Notes: generated from the sequence alone by a model not told the origin. A stretch of 64,000 bases of DNA from Devosia submarina (GCF_003056345.1 NZ_PYWB01000006.1:186001-250000), one strand, 5' to 3'. Positions 21,913-32,441 are shown, counted from the first letter of the stretch. Numbers and translations: made by a program.

Positions 21913-23202
21913 ATGACCGACAAAGTCGCCAAACTCGTCATCGGGGACCAGACTCACGAATTTCCAGTGCTGTCCGGAACGGTGGGGCCGGATGTGATCG
22001 ACATCCGATCTTTGTATTCCAAGACCGGCATGTTCACCTACGATCCGGGATTCACCTCGACAGCCGCCTGCGACAGCGCAATCACCTATATCGATGGCGA
22101 CAAGGGCGAGTTGCTATACCGCGGCTATCCGATCGACCAATTGTCCGAAAAAAGCACCTATATCGAGGTGTGCTATCTGCTGCTTTATGGAGAGCTACCC
22201 AACAAGCAGCAGCTCGCTGAGTTCAATGAGCTGGTTACTCGGCACACCATGGTGCATGAACAGATGCACTATTTCTATCGCGGCTTCCGTCGCGACGCTC
22301 ATCCCATGGCCATCATGACGGGTGTTGTTGGCGCGATGGCCGCCTTTTACCACGACTCGACCGATATTACCGACCCGCAGCAGCGTGAGATCGCCTCGAT
22401 CCGCATGATTGCCAAGATGCCGACAATTGCGGCGATGGCGTATAAGTACTCGGTCGGTCAGCCCTTTGTGTATCCACGCAATGATCTGGATTACGCGTCC
22501 AATTTCCTTCACATGTGCTTTTCGGTGCCGGCGGAGCCCTATCAGGTAAACCCGACCATCGCCAAGGCAATGGACCTGATTTTTACCCTGCATGCCGACC
22601 ACGAGCAGAATGCTTCTACGTCTACCGTGCGGCTGGCTGGCTCTTCGGATGCAAATCCCTTCGCCTGTATTGCAGCCGGCGTTGCGTGCCTTTGGGGTCC
22701 CGCTCATGGCGGTGCCAATGAGGCGGCTCTCAACATGCTCAAGGAAATCGGCACGGTCGACCGCATTCCCGAGTACATTGCGCGCGCCAAGGACAAGAGC
22801 GACAGCTTCAAGCTGATGGGCTTTGGCCATCGCGTGTACAAGAACTTCGATCCACGTGCCACCGTGATGCAGCGGACGGCCAAGGAAGTTCTAGACCTTC
22901 TTGGCGTTCATAATAACCCCACCCTGCAGGTTGCGCAGGAACTGGAGAAGATCGCTCTCGAGGACCCTTATTTCATCGAGCGCAAGCTTTATCCAAACGT
23001 CGACTTCTACTCAGGTATCATCCTTGAGGCCATCGGCTTCCCCACTTCCATGTTCACCGTGCTCTTCTCTGTCGCCCGTACGGTTGGCTGGATCAGTCAG
23101 TGGAAGGAAATGATCGCAGATCCGCAGAAGAAGATCGGTCGTCCGCGCCAGCTCTATGATGGAGCGCCGGCACGGGATTATCTGGACGTGAGCTCGCGCT
23201 GA
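21913..23202 (+). CDS. gltA: Citrate synthase
   Basis: Condenses oxaloacetate and acetyl-CoA, the entry step of the TCA cycle. It is a type II (hexameric) enzyme of 429 residues. Active-site segments are [30 protein letters not shown] and [10 protein letters not shown] good ribosome site (GAGGAG) lies 6 nt before the ATG. The 3' end overlaps lpxB by 25 nt tail to tail. Confidence 0.97.
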   Translation: MTDKVAKLVIGDQTHEFPVLSGTVGPDVIDIRSLYSKTGMFTYDPGFTSTAACDSAITYIDGDKGELLYRGYPIDQLSEKSTYIEVCYLLLYGELPNKQQLAEFNELVTRHTMVHEQMHYFYRGFRRDAHPMAIMTGVVGAMAAFYHDSTDITDPQQREIASIRMIAKMPTIAAMAYKYSVGQPFVYPRNDLDYASNFLHMCFSVPAEPYQVNPTIAKAMDLIFTLHADHEQNASTSTVRLAGSSDANPFACIAAGVACLWGPAHGGANEAALNMLKEIGTVDRIPEYIARAKDKSDSFKLMGFGHRVYKNFDPRATVMQRTAKEVLDLLGVHNNPTLQVAQELEKIALEDPYFIERKLYPNVDFYSGIILEAIGFPTSMFTVLFSVARTVGWISQWKEMIADPQKKIGRPRQLYDGAPARDYLDVSSR

Positions 23203-24323
23203 CGCCAGTAGCTCAGGACCCGGTCTGCCGGGTCCTGACGCGGATGATCGGCTTCGCCATTTCCCATCAAATGCACCAGCTCGCCGAAGGCCGTTACCTG
23301 GTCTTGGCGGGCTTTTTCGTTATCCAGAAGGCTACGCACAGCCGCCGCAAGCGCATCAGCATTCGCTGGCGACTGGATCAGCTCGGGTACAGAGTCTCGA
23401 TGTAGCACGATGTTCGGCAGAGAGACGTGAGGGCGGCCAATGCGCTCGAACTCTCGTGCCTGATGGCTCTCCATGACATAGTTGACCACCATGGGCACTT
23501 TGCCAAAGGCGAGTTCCAACGTTGCGGTGCCCGACACGGCTAATGCGAGCACTGCGCGGTTATACAGTTGCGCCCGAGCAGCACGATCTGGAACAATCTC
23601 CACGGGAACTGGCCAATTCGCTACTTCTGCTTGCAAGCGATTGGCTAGGCGCGGCAAGGTCGGGATAGCGAAGCCTGCAACCGCGGGATGGCCAGACAGC
23701 CGCTGCGCGACCTCGCGGAACAACGGCAAGTGCCGGCGCAGTTCACCGTCTCGGCTGCCAGGCAGCAGAAGCAGCGTCCCTTTCTGATTGGCAGTTGTTC
23801 GATCGAGTGCCTCGGCAATAGCCGGGTGGCCGACATAGCTTGTCCGGGGCCCTTCGAGTTTAGCCATGATCGCGGGCTCGAATGGCAGCACAGCGAGGAT
23901 TTCATCGAATAGCGGCTTCAACTTAGCGGCACGTTGCGGCGCGCGAGCCCAGACCGTGGGCGCTACATAAAGCAAGAGGGTGCCTTGGAAGCCGGCCGCC
24001 TTGAGGCGCTTGGCGAGGAGCTTGGAAAAATCCTGCGCGTCTACCAGGACGACGATGTCGGGACGACCTTTGACTATGGCTCTGGCTGTCTGCCGTATGC
24101 GCCAAAGCAGCAGTGGCAAGCGCATCAGCACGTCGGTAATTCCCATAACGGCAAGGTCGCTCATCGGAAACAAGGACCGCAGGCCCTGTGCCTGCAGTTC
24201 GTCTCCGCCTACGCCAGCCAAGGCCAGCGGAACACGCTGCTTTAAACGAGCAACGAGATCGGCCGCGATGCGGTCCCCGGACGGCTCGCCTGCCAGAATG
24301 AATAGTTTAAGCGGGTCAACCAT
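23178..24323 (-). CDS. lpxB: Lipid-A-disaccharide synthase
   Basis: Joins UDP-2,3-diacylglucosamine and lipid X to make the lipid A disaccharide at the inner membrane. It begins with the diagnostic [12 protein letters not shown] and has 381 residues. GGAG lies 8 nt before the ATG at 24323; a TTG at 24371 overlapping the lpxA stop is the alternative. Unlike Brucella or Rhizobium there is no lpxI between lpxA and lpxB. Confidence 0.95.
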   Translation of the reverse strand: MVDPLKLFILAGEPSGDRIAADLVARLKQRVPLALAGVGGDELQAQGLRSLFPMSDLAVMGITDVLMRLPLLLWRIRQTARAIVKGRPDIVVLVDAQDFSKLLAKRLKAAGFQGTLLLYVAPTVWARAPQRAAKLKPLFDEILAVLPFEPAIMAKLEGPRTSYVGHPAIAEALDRTTANQKGTLLLLPGSRDGELRRHLPLFREVAQRLSGHPAVAGFAIPTLPRLANRLQAEVANWPVPVEIVPDRAARAQLYNRAVLALAVSGTATLELAFGKVPMVVNYVMESHQAREFERIGRPHVSLPNIVLHRDSVPELIQSPANADALAAAVRSLLDNEKARQDQVTAFGELVHLMGNGEADHPRQDPADRVLSYWRQRELTSR

Positions 24324-24367
24324 GATTGCCACTCCGGTTTCGCCTGCAAAAGCCTGCCGAAACCAGT

Positions 24368-25180
24368 TCAATCAGCTTGGGCGTTGCTGCTGTGTGGCAA
24401 CAAGATAGGGCGTTCAGATGAAGCGGTGATAAAAGATACGACGTTCTGCACAAGCACATCGTTCTTGAATAGACCTGCTGCGTCTTCGACACGCTCGCGC
24501 AACGTTCCTTCGCTAGCGAAGATCATGCGATAGGCTGCACGCAGGCGGTGAATGGCCTCGCGATCAAACTTGTGCCGCTTGAGGCCAACAAGGTTCAAGC
24601 CGGTCAGGGACGCACGATTTCCAACGGCCATTCCGTAGGGGATGATGTCGCCATCTACCATAGAGTGCGCTCCAACGAACGCATGAGCACCGACGCGTGT
24701 GAACTGGTGAACCACTGAACTGCCGCCAAAGATTACATTGTCACCGATCTGGCAGTGACCAGCGATACCAACGTAATTTGCCATTATAACGTTGTTGCCG
24801 ATGATCGCATCATGGGCCACATGGGCGCTAGCCATGATCAGGCAGTCATTGCCGATCTGGGTCAGCATGCCGCCCGATTCTGTGCCCGGATTGAGCGTCG
24901 CGGCTTCCCTGATGGTGCAGCGCTCGCCAATAACGAGGCGAGATGCCTCCCCGTGATATTTCCGATCCTGCGGCCGATGACCGATCGAAGCGAATGGATA
25001 AATGTTTGTGTCGGCGCCGATTTCGGTATGGCCCTCGACAACCACATGGGAAACCAGTTCCACCCGCGCGTGCAGAACCACATTATCGCCAACAATGCAG
25101 AAGGGGCCGATCTTTACGCCCTCCCCTAGCTTGGCATTGGGCGATACGATCGCTGTCGGGTGGACGTTGGCGTCGCTCAC
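24368..25180 (-). CDS. lpxA: UDP-N-acetylglucosamine acyltransferase
   Basis: First enzyme of lipid A synthesis; it transfers a hydroxyacyl chain from ACP to UDP-GlcNAc. A left-handed beta helix is shown by many hexapeptide repeats (VKIGPFCIVGDNVVL). The catalytic His is in MASAHVAHDAIIG. The length is 270. It overlaps fabZ by four bases (ATGA). Confidence 0.97.
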   Translation of the reverse strand: MSDANVHPTAIVSPNAKLGEGVKIGPFCIVGDNVVLHARVELVSHVVVEGHTEIGADTNIYPFASIGHRPQDRKYHGEASRLVIGERCTIREAATLNPGTESGGMLTQIGNDCLIMASAHVAHDAIIGNNVIMANYVGIAGHCQIGDNVIFGGSSVVHQFTRVGAHAFVGAHSMVDGDIIPYGMAVGNRASLTGLNLVGLKRHKFDREAIHRLRAAYRMIFASEGTLRERVEDAAGLFKNDVLVQNVVSFITASSERPILLPHSSNAQAD

Positions 25181-25653
25181 GAATTTGCCTCGATGATCAT
25201 CGCGGTGATTTCGGCCTCAGCGATCATCGTTCCGTCAACGATAGCTTCAGCCTTGTAGCGCCCAACATTGCGCCGACGATGAATCTTCGCGATGTGAAAC
25301 TCGATCACGTCACCAGGGCCAGCAGGCTTCCGGAACTTCGCCTTGTCGACGCCCAACATCAGAACGACGTTCTTCTTACCGACGCCTGAGTCGTGCTTGA
25401 TGACGATGGCACCAGCTGTCTGAGCCATACCTTCAATAATGAGGACACCCGGGAAGATCGGGTTTTCGGGGAAGTGCCCCTGAAAGATGGGTTCATTGTA
25501 GGTTACGTTTTTGACGCCAACCGCGCTTTCATCGCCATTGATCCTAATGATCTTGTCGATCATCAGAAATGGGTAGCGGTGAGGCAGCGATTTGAGAATC
25601 TCGGCAAGGCTCATCGCTGTGAGTTCGCCGCTCTCGATCATGCTGTCGTTCAT
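25177..25653 (-). CDS. fabZ: 3-hydroxyacyl-ACP dehydratase FabZ
   Basis: Dehydrates hydroxyacyl-ACP in fatty acid elongation and so competes with LpxA/LpxD for hydroxyacyl-ACP. The hot-dog fold motifs are LPHRYPFLMID and GHFPENPIFPGVLIIEGMAQ, with catalytic His and Glu. The ATG at 25653 overlaps the lpxD stop (ATGA) and gives 158 residues; the longer open frame upstream is not used. Confidence 0.96.
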   Translation of the reverse strand: MNDSMIESGELTAMSLAEILKSLPHRYPFLMIDKIIRINGDESAVGVKNVTYNEPIFQGHFPENPIFPGVLIIEGMAQTAGAIVIKHDSGVGKKNVVLMLGVDKAKFRKPAGPGDVIEFHIAKIHRRRNVGRYKAEAIVDGTMIAEAEITAMIIEANS

Positions 25654-26672
25654 CCCCGCTTGTCCCCCTTGGCCAATTTTCGCGTTGTGGCGAGTTCCCG
25701 CCAAAAATCTCTTATATCCTGCGCCGGAGCTCCGGCAAGTTTTGAACCAGCGGGCCAGTCCTTAGTCACAGCTGCTCGGCCGTGCACGACTGAGCCGGCG
25801 CCGATTGTCAGATGCCCGGATGTACCGACGCCGCCGCCAAGAAGGACACCATCTTCAAGCACGGTGGTCCCAGATAGGCCAGACATGGCGGCCACAAGAC
25901 AGTTCCGTCCGATGCGGCAATTGTGCCCGATTTGAACCAGATTATCGATCTTGGTGCCCTCGCCAATCATCGTATCGCCTAGGGCGCCTCGGTCGATCGT
26001 GGAATTGGCGCCAATCTCCACGCCATCCTGAATCAGCACGCGTCCGAGCTGCGGAACCTTCCGGTTCGCGCGTCCGAAATCGAGCCATCCGAATCCCTCG
26101 GTGCCGATGCGTACGCCGGAGTGAATCACGACCTCATTGCCGATGTGGCTGCAGTCTATGGTGCAGTTTGCCCCGATGATGCAGTTCCGCCCAATCGTCA
26201 CGCCCGCGCCGATGACGGTGTTTGCGCCGATGATCGTGCCGCGCCCGATCTCCACCCCTGCCCCAACAACTACGTTGGAGCCGATTGAGACGTCGCGCTC
26301 CAGGATGGGTGCGCCTAGATCTTCTCGATTGGAGGCGATGACTGAGCGCGTACTGTCCGGATAAAGCAGATCAAGAATGTCAGCGAAGAGGTGATGCGGC
26401 TTGTCCGTGACTATGGGCGCGCTGGATTTTGGCAGATGCTCAAGCAAGGCGGGCAGGATCACAACAACGCCAGCCGATGTCGCCTTCAGCTGTTCGACGT
26501 AGTCCGTGTGCGCGGCAAGCGCAATTTCAGATGAGCTGGCCAAGTCAAGGTCGGTGGCGCCTTCAATCATCAAGTCTAAAGAAGGCGGCAGGAGATCGCC
26601 CCGGCCGAGACTCGAGAGAATAGCACCGATCGTGAAAGGGCCGGCAAAGCGGTGGAAGCGAGTGTCGACCAT
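25650..26672 (-). CDS. lpxD: UDP-3-O-acylglucosamine N-acyltransferase
   Basis: Third acylation step of lipid A synthesis. A short uridine-binding N-terminal domain is followed by hexapeptide repeats from about residue 115 (IGSNVVVGAGVEIGRGTIIG). The catalytic His is in VQIGHNCRIG. The length is 340. It follows bamA on the same strand with a hairpin between them and is coupled to fabZ. Confidence 0.96.
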   Translation of the reverse strand: MVDTRFHRFAGPFTIGAILSSLGRGDLLPPSLDLMIEGATDLDLASSSEIALAAHTDYVEQLKATSAGVVVILPALLEHLPKSSAPIVTDKPHHLFADILDLLYPDSTRSVIASNREDLGAPILERDVSIGSNVVVGAGVEIGRGTIIGANTVIGAGVTIGRNCIIGANCTIDCSHIGNEVVIHSGVRIGTEGFGWLDFGRANRKVPQLGRVLIQDGVEIGANSTIDRGALGDTMIGEGTKIDNLVQIGHNCRIGRNCLVAAMSGLSGTTVLEDGVLLGGGVGTSGHLTIGAGSVVHGRAAVTKDWPAGSKLAGAPAQDIRDFWRELATTRKLAKGDKRG

Positions 26673-26690
26673 GGTGTCACTTAAATGGAT

Positions 26691-26720
26691 TGAGCCGCGG
26701 CGCTACCGCCCCGCGGCTCA
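26691..26720 (-). terminator. Strong hairpin between bamA and lpxD
   Basis: TGAGCCGCGG pairs perfectly with CCGCGGCTCA around a 10-nt loop. No T-run follows on the minus strand, so it is more likely an mRNA-stability or partial-termination hairpin than a full terminator. Confidence 0.55.
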
Positions 26721-26743
26721 ATAACTGTTTCAAGCTCTAAAGA

Positions 26744-28867
26744 CTAGAGCAAGGTCTGGAGCGACAGCTGGAAGACCTGCGTCCGGTCAGCCGTCGACTT
26801 GTTCAAGACGTGAGCGAAGTCACCACGCAGCGGACCGAATGGCGAATCCCAGATCAGGGACGCGCCGATCGATGCACGCAGCGGGTCATCCTGGCTAGCA
26901 GGATCAAGCGGAACCGAGCCGATGTTTGGCAACTCATCAACCCAGCCAGCGTCCGCCCAGAGCGCACCGCTCAAGCCGTAGTTCTCCGGCACAACCGGGA
27001 TCGGGAACAACAGTTCAGCAGAGACACCGGCGTACATTGTCGCGCCGAGGAACTCGCCGCTCTCAAGGCGCGGACCGAAACCACGGCCTTCAAAGCCGCG
27101 GACCAGCTGCGACCCTGGCGAGAATGCCTCAACCGCATGGACGCCGTCGCCGCTCAGATCGTTGATCACGCCAGCCTGGGCGCGAACGCTACCGACGATC
27201 CCACTATCTTCGAGCAGCGGCACGAAGTAACGGGCACGCGCCTCCGACTTGATCAAGCTGTGGTCCCAGCCGATATATTGCTGGGTGAACGTGGCGTAGA
27301 GACCAGTGGTTGGCTTCTTGACGTCATCGACGCCATTCCACGTAAGAGTGTACCCAGCGAACGCCTTGTAGAACTCGTCTCCATCATTGACCAGCGACGA
27401 TTCTCGTTCCGGATTGCCTTCCTCGTCAGAGATAAGCTTGCGCTCAGCACCGGCAAAGATCGTGGCGGACAAATCTTCGGTGATCGGCACGCCAAAGCGC
27501 AACTGACCGCCCGTCGACTGCGAGCCGTAGAAGCTGCGGCTAGTCTCGTCATTGATGCGGTGATAGGCGTCAACACCGGCCGAAACCTTCAAGCCCATGA
27601 AACGAGGCTCGGTGAACGAGAAGTCAAAGGTGCGGCCGGACTCAGAGGCGCCAATAGCAGCGCGCAAGAACTGGCCACGACCGAGGAAGTTACGCTCGGT
27701 CAAGGACACCTCGCCCAGGATACCGTCTGCGGTCGAATAGCCGGCGCTCGCACCGTATTCGCCCGTCGACGTTTCCGTAACGGCAATATTGATGACGACC
27801 TTGTCCGGGGAAGAACCAGGAGCCGTCGTGATATTCACAGCCGAGAAATAGCCGAGATCGTTGATCTCGCCGCGGCCGCGGACAATGAGTGCACGGTTGA
27901 AGGGGTCGCCTTCAGCAAATTCCAATTCGCGGCGGATAACGAAATCGCGGGTCTTGGTGTTACCCGTGATGTTGATGCGCTCGACATAGACGCGCGGGCC
28001 CTCATCAACCAGATAGGTGACGTTGAAGCGCCCGTTGGTGGCGTCGCGATCAAGGCGCGCACGAACGTCTGCGAAGGAGTAGCCCTGAGTTGTAGCCTCG
28101 TAGGCCATGTCCTCGATCGTGCCCTGCAGATCGGAGATGGAGTAGTTGCGTCCTTCAGCCGTCTGTACGGTTCCACGCAGCGCATCCGTGTTAAGGCCAG
28201 CGATGCTGGTCTCGATGCCCACGCCGCCGAACTCGTACTTCTGGCCTTCGTTGATCGTGAAGTTGATGAAGTAGGCGTTGCGGGCAGCATCATACTGCGC
28301 AACTGCGTTCACCTGCGCATCAGGATAGCCGCGGTTGGCGTAATACAGACGCACACGCTCGCGATCGACCGCCAGCTTCTGCTCGTCATAGGTGTCATCC
28401 TTGAACAGCCAGCTGAGGAAACCGGTTTCCTTGGTCAGCAGAGTGCTCTTAAGGTTGCCAGAGCCAATGGCGTTATTGCCAGTGAAATTGATCGCAGCAA
28501 TACCCGCGCGCTCGCCTTCATTGACAACAAACGTAACGCGAATACGGCCATCTGCCGTTTGCTCGGTACGGGCAGTAACGCCAACACCAAGGAACCCGTC
28601 GCGATCATATGCCTGACGAATGCTTTCGATGTCCGCAGCAAGACGCTGCTGCGTGAAAACGCCGGACGCGGACACATCCACCATCGCCAGCAGTTGAGCA
28701 TCTGAGAAGCGGCGATTGCCTTCGAAAAGCACAGAGCCCACCAGCTGCTCCTGCGCCTGAGCAGTCGCAACGCCAAGAAGCGGAAGGCTGGTACCGGCAA
28801 GCGGTGCAGCACCGATCACGGCCAGAGCCAAAATCGCGCCACGCGTCTGCTTATTGGGATGGATCAT
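26744..28867 (-). CDS. bamA: Outer membrane protein assembly factor BamA
   Basis: Omp85 protein that inserts beta-barrel proteins into the outer membrane. A signal peptide ends near ATAQA, five POTRA domains follow to about residue 400, then a 16-strand barrel with the lid motif VRGFEGRGFGPR. I chose the ATG at 28867, with GAAGG about 10 nt before it. The last residues are QLSLQTLL: Leu replaces the usual terminal Phe/Trp of the beta-signal. It is downstream of rseP in the envelope block. Confidence 0.96.
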   Translation of the reverse strand: MIHPNKQTRGAILALAVIGAAPLAGTSLPLLGVATAQAQEQLVGSVLFEGNRRFSDAQLLAMVDVSASGVFTQQRLAADIESIRQAYDRDGFLGVGVTARTEQTADGRIRVTFVVNEGERAGIAAINFTGNNAIGSGNLKSTLLTKETGFLSWLFKDDTYDEQKLAVDRERVRLYYANRGYPDAQVNAVAQYDAARNAYFINFTINEGQKYEFGGVGIETSIAGLNTDALRGTVQTAEGRNYSISDLQGTIEDMAYEATTQGYSFADVRARLDRDATNGRFNVTYLVDEGPRVYVERINITGNTKTRDFVIRRELEFAEGDPFNRALIVRGRGEINDLGYFSAVNITTAPGSSPDKVVINIAVTETSTGEYGASAGYSTADGILGEVSLTERNFLGRGQFLRAAIGASESGRTFDFSFTEPRFMGLKVSAGVDAYHRINDETSRSFYGSQSTGGQLRFGVPITEDLSATIFAGAERKLISDEEGNPERESSLVNDGDEFYKAFAGYTLTWNGVDDVKKPTTGLYATFTQQYIGWDHSLIKSEARARYFVPLLEDSGIVGSVRAQAGVINDLSGDGVHAVEAFSPGSQLVRGFEGRGFGPRLESGEFLGATMYAGVSAELLFPIPVVPENYGLSGALWADAGWVDELPNIGSVPLDPASQDDPLRASIGASLIWDSPFGPLRGDFAHVLNKSTADRTQVFQLSLQTLL

Positions 28868-29051
28868 ATTTTTATTGCCTTCTGCGACCATGCCCGGAGA
28901 CTCGCCATGCACAGCGCTCCCCCAGACTAACTCCACTGCACCGTTTTACCGCCTTTTTAACCAACGACAAGGCGGAAGCCGAGACGCGGTTAGCAAATGC
29001 TTGGCGCACTTGTAATCCTGCAACACCTTACAAACCAAGGTTAACTGCTCG

Positions 29052-30188
29052 TTAACTCAGGGTTCGCAAATAGGCGAACAGAGTATCGTTGAAGAGCGTG
29101 AACACCATAAGGGCGAGGACCAGGGCGAAGCCGAAGCGAAACCCTATTTCCTGTACCTTCATGCTGAGCGGACGCCCCCTCACAGCTTCAACCAAATAGT
29201 ACATGAGGTGTCCGCCGTCGAGCATAGGTACAGGCAAAAGGTTGAATATTCCAATATTTAGCGAGAGCAGCGCAGTTAGATTTATGAGTGCGACGATCCC
29301 CAGCGTCGCCACCTGCCCGGAAACCTGCGCAACTTTGACCGGTCCGCCAAGCTGCTCCACGTCTCCGCGCCCGACAAAAAAGTCACCCAGGAACGCTGCG
29401 GTTCTCTGGATAATGAAGCGGATCTCCTCAAGCGTCATGCCGATGGCCTCGACAGGACCAGGACGATAAAGCGTCACATCGGTTTGGCTTACATCGCGAC
29501 TGACACCAATGCGACCGATGCGCTGCGTGTTGCCAAAGCGGTCTTCGACTTCAGCGGCCTCGGGGGTCAGGACAATGGTTTCGGCCCCAGAATCGCGCTC
29601 CAGTGCGATAGTCACAGGGCGCTGCGGGCTCGTGGCGACGAGGCGCTGGAAATCCTCAAAGCCACGAACGGCGTAGCCATCTACGGCGACGATCCGATCG
29701 CCGGCTTCGATACCGGCCGATTCGGCAACGGAGCCTTCGATAACCGAGCCGACGACCGGCGGAATGGTGTAGCGACCATAGCCGAGCAGCAGGGCATAAA
29801 GGATGAGGAAGGTCAGAATGACATTGGCAAGGGGGCCGGCTACAACAACGGCGATGCGCTGCCAGACGTGTTTGTTGGCAAAGAGGCGTGGTGCAAGCTC
29901 TGGGTCAGCCTTGGCAATGAGCTCGGTATCGGGTGTGCTTGCGGCGTTCATGTCGCCGACGAAACGGACATAGCCACCCAAGGGAATAGCGGAAATGCGC
30001 CAGCGGGTGCCCTGCCTGTCATCCCAGCCGAAGAGTTCCCTGCCAAAGCCTATGGAGAAAGTTTGGATCGCCACGCCATTCCAGCGCGCAACCAGGTAGT
30101 GACCCATTTCGTGAACGAAGACGATCACCGTCAAAACGGCAAGAAATGGAACAACGTAGGATAGCAGCCAGTAGATGAACTCGAACAT
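29052..30188 (-). CDS. rseP: Site-2 intramembrane metalloprotease RseP/MmpA
   Basis: Zinc protease that cuts within the membrane, in envelope-stress and signal-peptide turnover pathways. HExxH is at residues 26-30 (VHEMGH). One PDZ domain lies around residues 125-205, and the third zinc ligand is in NLLPVPMLDGGHLMYY. The length of 378 fits the alphaproteobacterial type with fewer PDZ repeats than E. coli RseP. It lies between cdsA and bamA as in many relatives. Confidence 0.95.
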   Translation of the reverse strand: MFEFIYWLLSYVVPFLAVLTVIVFVHEMGHYLVARWNGVAIQTFSIGFGRELFGWDDRQGTRWRISAIPLGGYVRFVGDMNAASTPDTELIAKADPELAPRLFANKHVWQRIAVVVAGPLANVILTFLILYALLLGYGRYTIPPVVGSVIEGSVAESAGIEAGDRIVAVDGYAVRGFEDFQRLVATSPQRPVTIALERDSGAETIVLTPEAAEVEDRFGNTQRIGRIGVSRDVSQTDVTLYRPGPVEAIGMTLEEIRFIIQRTAAFLGDFFVGRGDVEQLGGPVKVAQVSGQVATLGIVALINLTALLSLNIGIFNLLPVPMLDGGHLMYYLVEAVRGRPLSMKVQEIGFRFGFALVLALMVFTLFNDTLFAYLRTLS

Positions 30189-30221
30189 GGTGTTCCTTAT
30201 GCGCGGCAGGTGGGCGCCAAG

Positions 30222-31082
30222 CTACCAGTAGAGCAAGCCCTGCGCGACCGCATTGATGCCCATGTGTAGCGAGCCAATCAGCAGCACCAACAAAACGCCA
30301 AATGTTAGGCTGTCCATGCGGTCCATCAATCCGCCATGACCCGGAATGATGTCGCCGCTGTCCTTGATGCGGAAGTGGCGCTTGATGGCACTTTCAGCCA
30401 AATCTCCGGCCTGGCCAAGGACGCTGATGCCTATGGCGATGAGGAGCCCGATCCACCACGGAGAATCTGTCACGATGATCCAGACGATCAATCCCGCCCC
30501 TGTCCCTAAAGCCAACCCTCCCAGAGCACCCGACCAAGTCTTGGATGGCGAGATCTCGGGCGCCAGCTTTTCTCCGCCGATTTGCCGGCCGGCGAAGAAG
30601 GCGGCCGAGTCGGTCATCCAAACGACCGTGCCCAGATAGATGCAGGCCAGGATGCCAGCTTGTGTGTCGCCCCTTAAAATAAGGGCTGACAGGATAACGG
30701 CGCCATAGACGCAAAGCCCGATAACGCGCCACCAACGGCTTTCACCGGGTATGGCGATGGCAAGGGCGCAGGCCAGAGCGATGATCCCAATGGTACCGGC
30801 GGGACCGAAAAGCGGAAACGCGAGGCCGGATAAGCCAACCAGAACGATCAAGACGATACCGGCCGGGGTTAAAGGAGCACGGGAAACCATGGTTTCCCAC
30901 TCGCGGTACGCAAGGGCGAAGACGCCGCCTACCGCAGCGGCAAAGACATAGCCGCCGATGTAAAGAGAGGCGATTGTCAGCGCGATTAGCACTGCAGCTG
31001 AGCCGAGACGAGGCCCCAAATCGGACCAACGGCGGCGGCGCGCTTGAGAAGGCTCAGTGGGCATGCCGCCAGAATCACTCAA
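30222..31082 (-). CDS. cdsA: Phosphatidate cytidylyltransferase
   Basis: Makes CDP-diacylglycerol from phosphatidate and CTP, the precursor of membrane phospholipids. Several membrane helices are visible, plus the signature SPSKTWSGALGGLALG and GDIIPGHGGLMDRMDSL. The TTG at 31082 overlaps the uppS stop; an ATG at 31064 is an alternative. The length is 286 with the longer start. Confidence 0.94.
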   Translation of the reverse strand: MSDSGGMPTEPSQARRRRWSDLGPRLGSAAVLIALTIASLYIGGYVFAAAVGGVFALAYREWETMVSRAPLTPAGIVLIVLVGLSGLAFPLFGPAGTIGIIALACALAIAIPGESRWWRVIGLCVYGAVILSALILRGDTQAGILACIYLGTVVWMTDSAAFFAGRQIGGEKLAPEISPSKTWSGALGGLALGTGAGLIVWIIVTDSPWWIGLLIAIGISVLGQAGDLAESAIKRHFRIKDSGDIIPGHGGLMDRMDSLTFGVLLVLLIGSLHMGINAVAQGLLYW

Positions 31083-31840
31083 GGCTGCGCCACCCCAATA
31101 CCGCCAAAGCGCCGGTCTCGTAGAGAAAAGGTCTCAAGAACCTTGAGAAAGCTCTGCTCGTCGAAATCGGGCCAATACTCGTCCACAAAGACAAATTCAG
31201 AATAGGCTGCTTGCCAGAGGAGGAAATTGGAGATGCGCTGTTCGCCACTGGTGCGGATGATCAAATCAGGATCGGGCAAGCCAGCGGTATAGAGTGCGGC
31301 TTCAATGGCCTGCTCGGTAATGTGCTCGGGGGAAAGGCGACCCGCTGCCACCTCGCGCGCCAGCCGACGCGTCGCCTCGGCGATCTCGGCCTTGCCGCCA
31401 TAGTTGAACGCCACCACCAGTACCAGGCCGGTGTTTGAAGCAGTCTTGGCTTCCACATCGTCGATCAGGCGAACGAGGGAGGGCTCGAGGCCCTCGCGGC
31501 TGCCGATGATGCGCACCTGCACATTGTTGCGGATCAGCTTTTGGAGATCGGAGGCAACAAAGCGCCGCAGCAGGTTAAAGATGAAGGCGACTTCTTCGCG
31601 GGGACGGGTCCAATTCTCCGAGGAAAAGCTGAAAACCGTGCAATGCCCAACGCCATAATTGATGCAAAGCTCAACCAGGCGCCGCAGCGCCTTGACGCCC
31701 TCGACATGCCCTTCGGTGCGCCGCTTGCCGCGGGCCTTCGCCCAACGGCCATTGCCGTCCATGATGACGCCAAGATGCACAGGAATGCGCAGCCGGGCGG
31801 GCTGCGCTATATTTGCAGAAGTGGCGGTATCCATGGACAT
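31079..31840 (-). CDS. uppS: Undecaprenyl diphosphate synthase
   Basis: Cis-prenyltransferase making the C55 lipid carrier for peptidoglycan and O-antigen. The catalytic Asp28 lies in IMDGNGRWAKARG, and FSSENWTRP and RTSGEQRISNFLLWQ are the other signatures. GGAGG lies 6 nt before the ATG. The stop overlaps the cdsA start. Confidence 0.97.
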   Translation of the reverse strand: MSMDTATSANIAQPARLRIPVHLGVIMDGNGRWAKARGKRRTEGHVEGVKALRRLVELCINYGVGHCTVFSFSSENWTRPREEVAFIFNLLRRFVASDLQKLIRNNVQVRIIGSREGLEPSLVRLIDDVEAKTASNTGLVLVVAFNYGGKAEIAEATRRLAREVAAGRLSPEHITEQAIEAALYTAGLPDPDLIIRTSGEQRISNFLLWQAAYSEFVFVDEYWPDFDEQSFLKVLETFSLRDRRFGGIGVAQP

Positions 31841-31870
31841 CCACGCCCTCCAGGCGCAGTTAATAGCAGC

Positions 31871-32428
31871 CTAGACCTGCATGATTTCGGCTTCTTTTGC
31901 CGCCACGATCTGATCGATCTCGGCCACAGCTGCGTCAGTTGCCTTCTGCACCAGATCGGCCTGCACTCGCGAATCGTCTTCGCTCATGCCTTCCTTCTCG
32001 GCCTTCTTGAGCGCATCCATGCCGTCGCGACGAATATGGCGAACGGCAACGCGCGCGGCCTCGGCATAGTTGTAGGCCACCTTGGACAATTCCTTGCGGC
32101 GCTGCTCGTTGAGTTCCGGCAAGGGCACGCGGATGACCTGGCCCTCACCCATAGGGTTGAGGCCAAGGCCGCTGTCGCGAATGGCTTTCTCGACGGCATT
32201 GGCCATCTGGCGGTCCCAGACCTGAACGCTCAGCATGCGCGGCTCCGGCACAGTGACGGTTGCCACCTGATTGAGTGGCATGCGCGAGCCATAAGCCTCA
32301 ACCGTCACAGGCTCCAGCAGGCTCGCACTGGCACGACCCGTCCGCAAACCCGCCAGTTCATCTTTCAGGGAAGCGACGGATTTCTGCATGCGTGTTTTAA
32401 GATCAGCGAGATCATAGCCACTGGCCAT
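31871..32428 (-). CDS. frr: Ribosome recycling factor
   Basis: Splits post-termination ribosomes with EF-G. The 185-residue protein has the three-helix-bundle pattern and [17 protein letters not shown]. It sits between pyrH and uppS in the conserved rpsB-tsf-pyrH-frr-uppS order. Confidence 0.97.
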   Translation of the reverse strand: MASGYDLADLKTRMQKSVASLKDELAGLRTGRASASLLEPVTVEAYGSRMPLNQVATVTVPEPRMLSVQVWDRQMANAVEKAIRDSGLGLNPMGEGQVIRVPLPELNEQRRKELSKVAYNYAEAARVAVRHIRRDGMDALKKAEKEGMSEDDSRVQADLVQKATDAAVAEIDQIVAAKEAEIMQV

Positions 32429-32441
32429 CTTGGAATTCCTT

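Noticed and set aside
26810..28705. 631-codon open frame antisense to bamA
   Set aside because: It mirrors bamA codon usage in a GC-rich gene, has no ribosome site and no recognisable domain.
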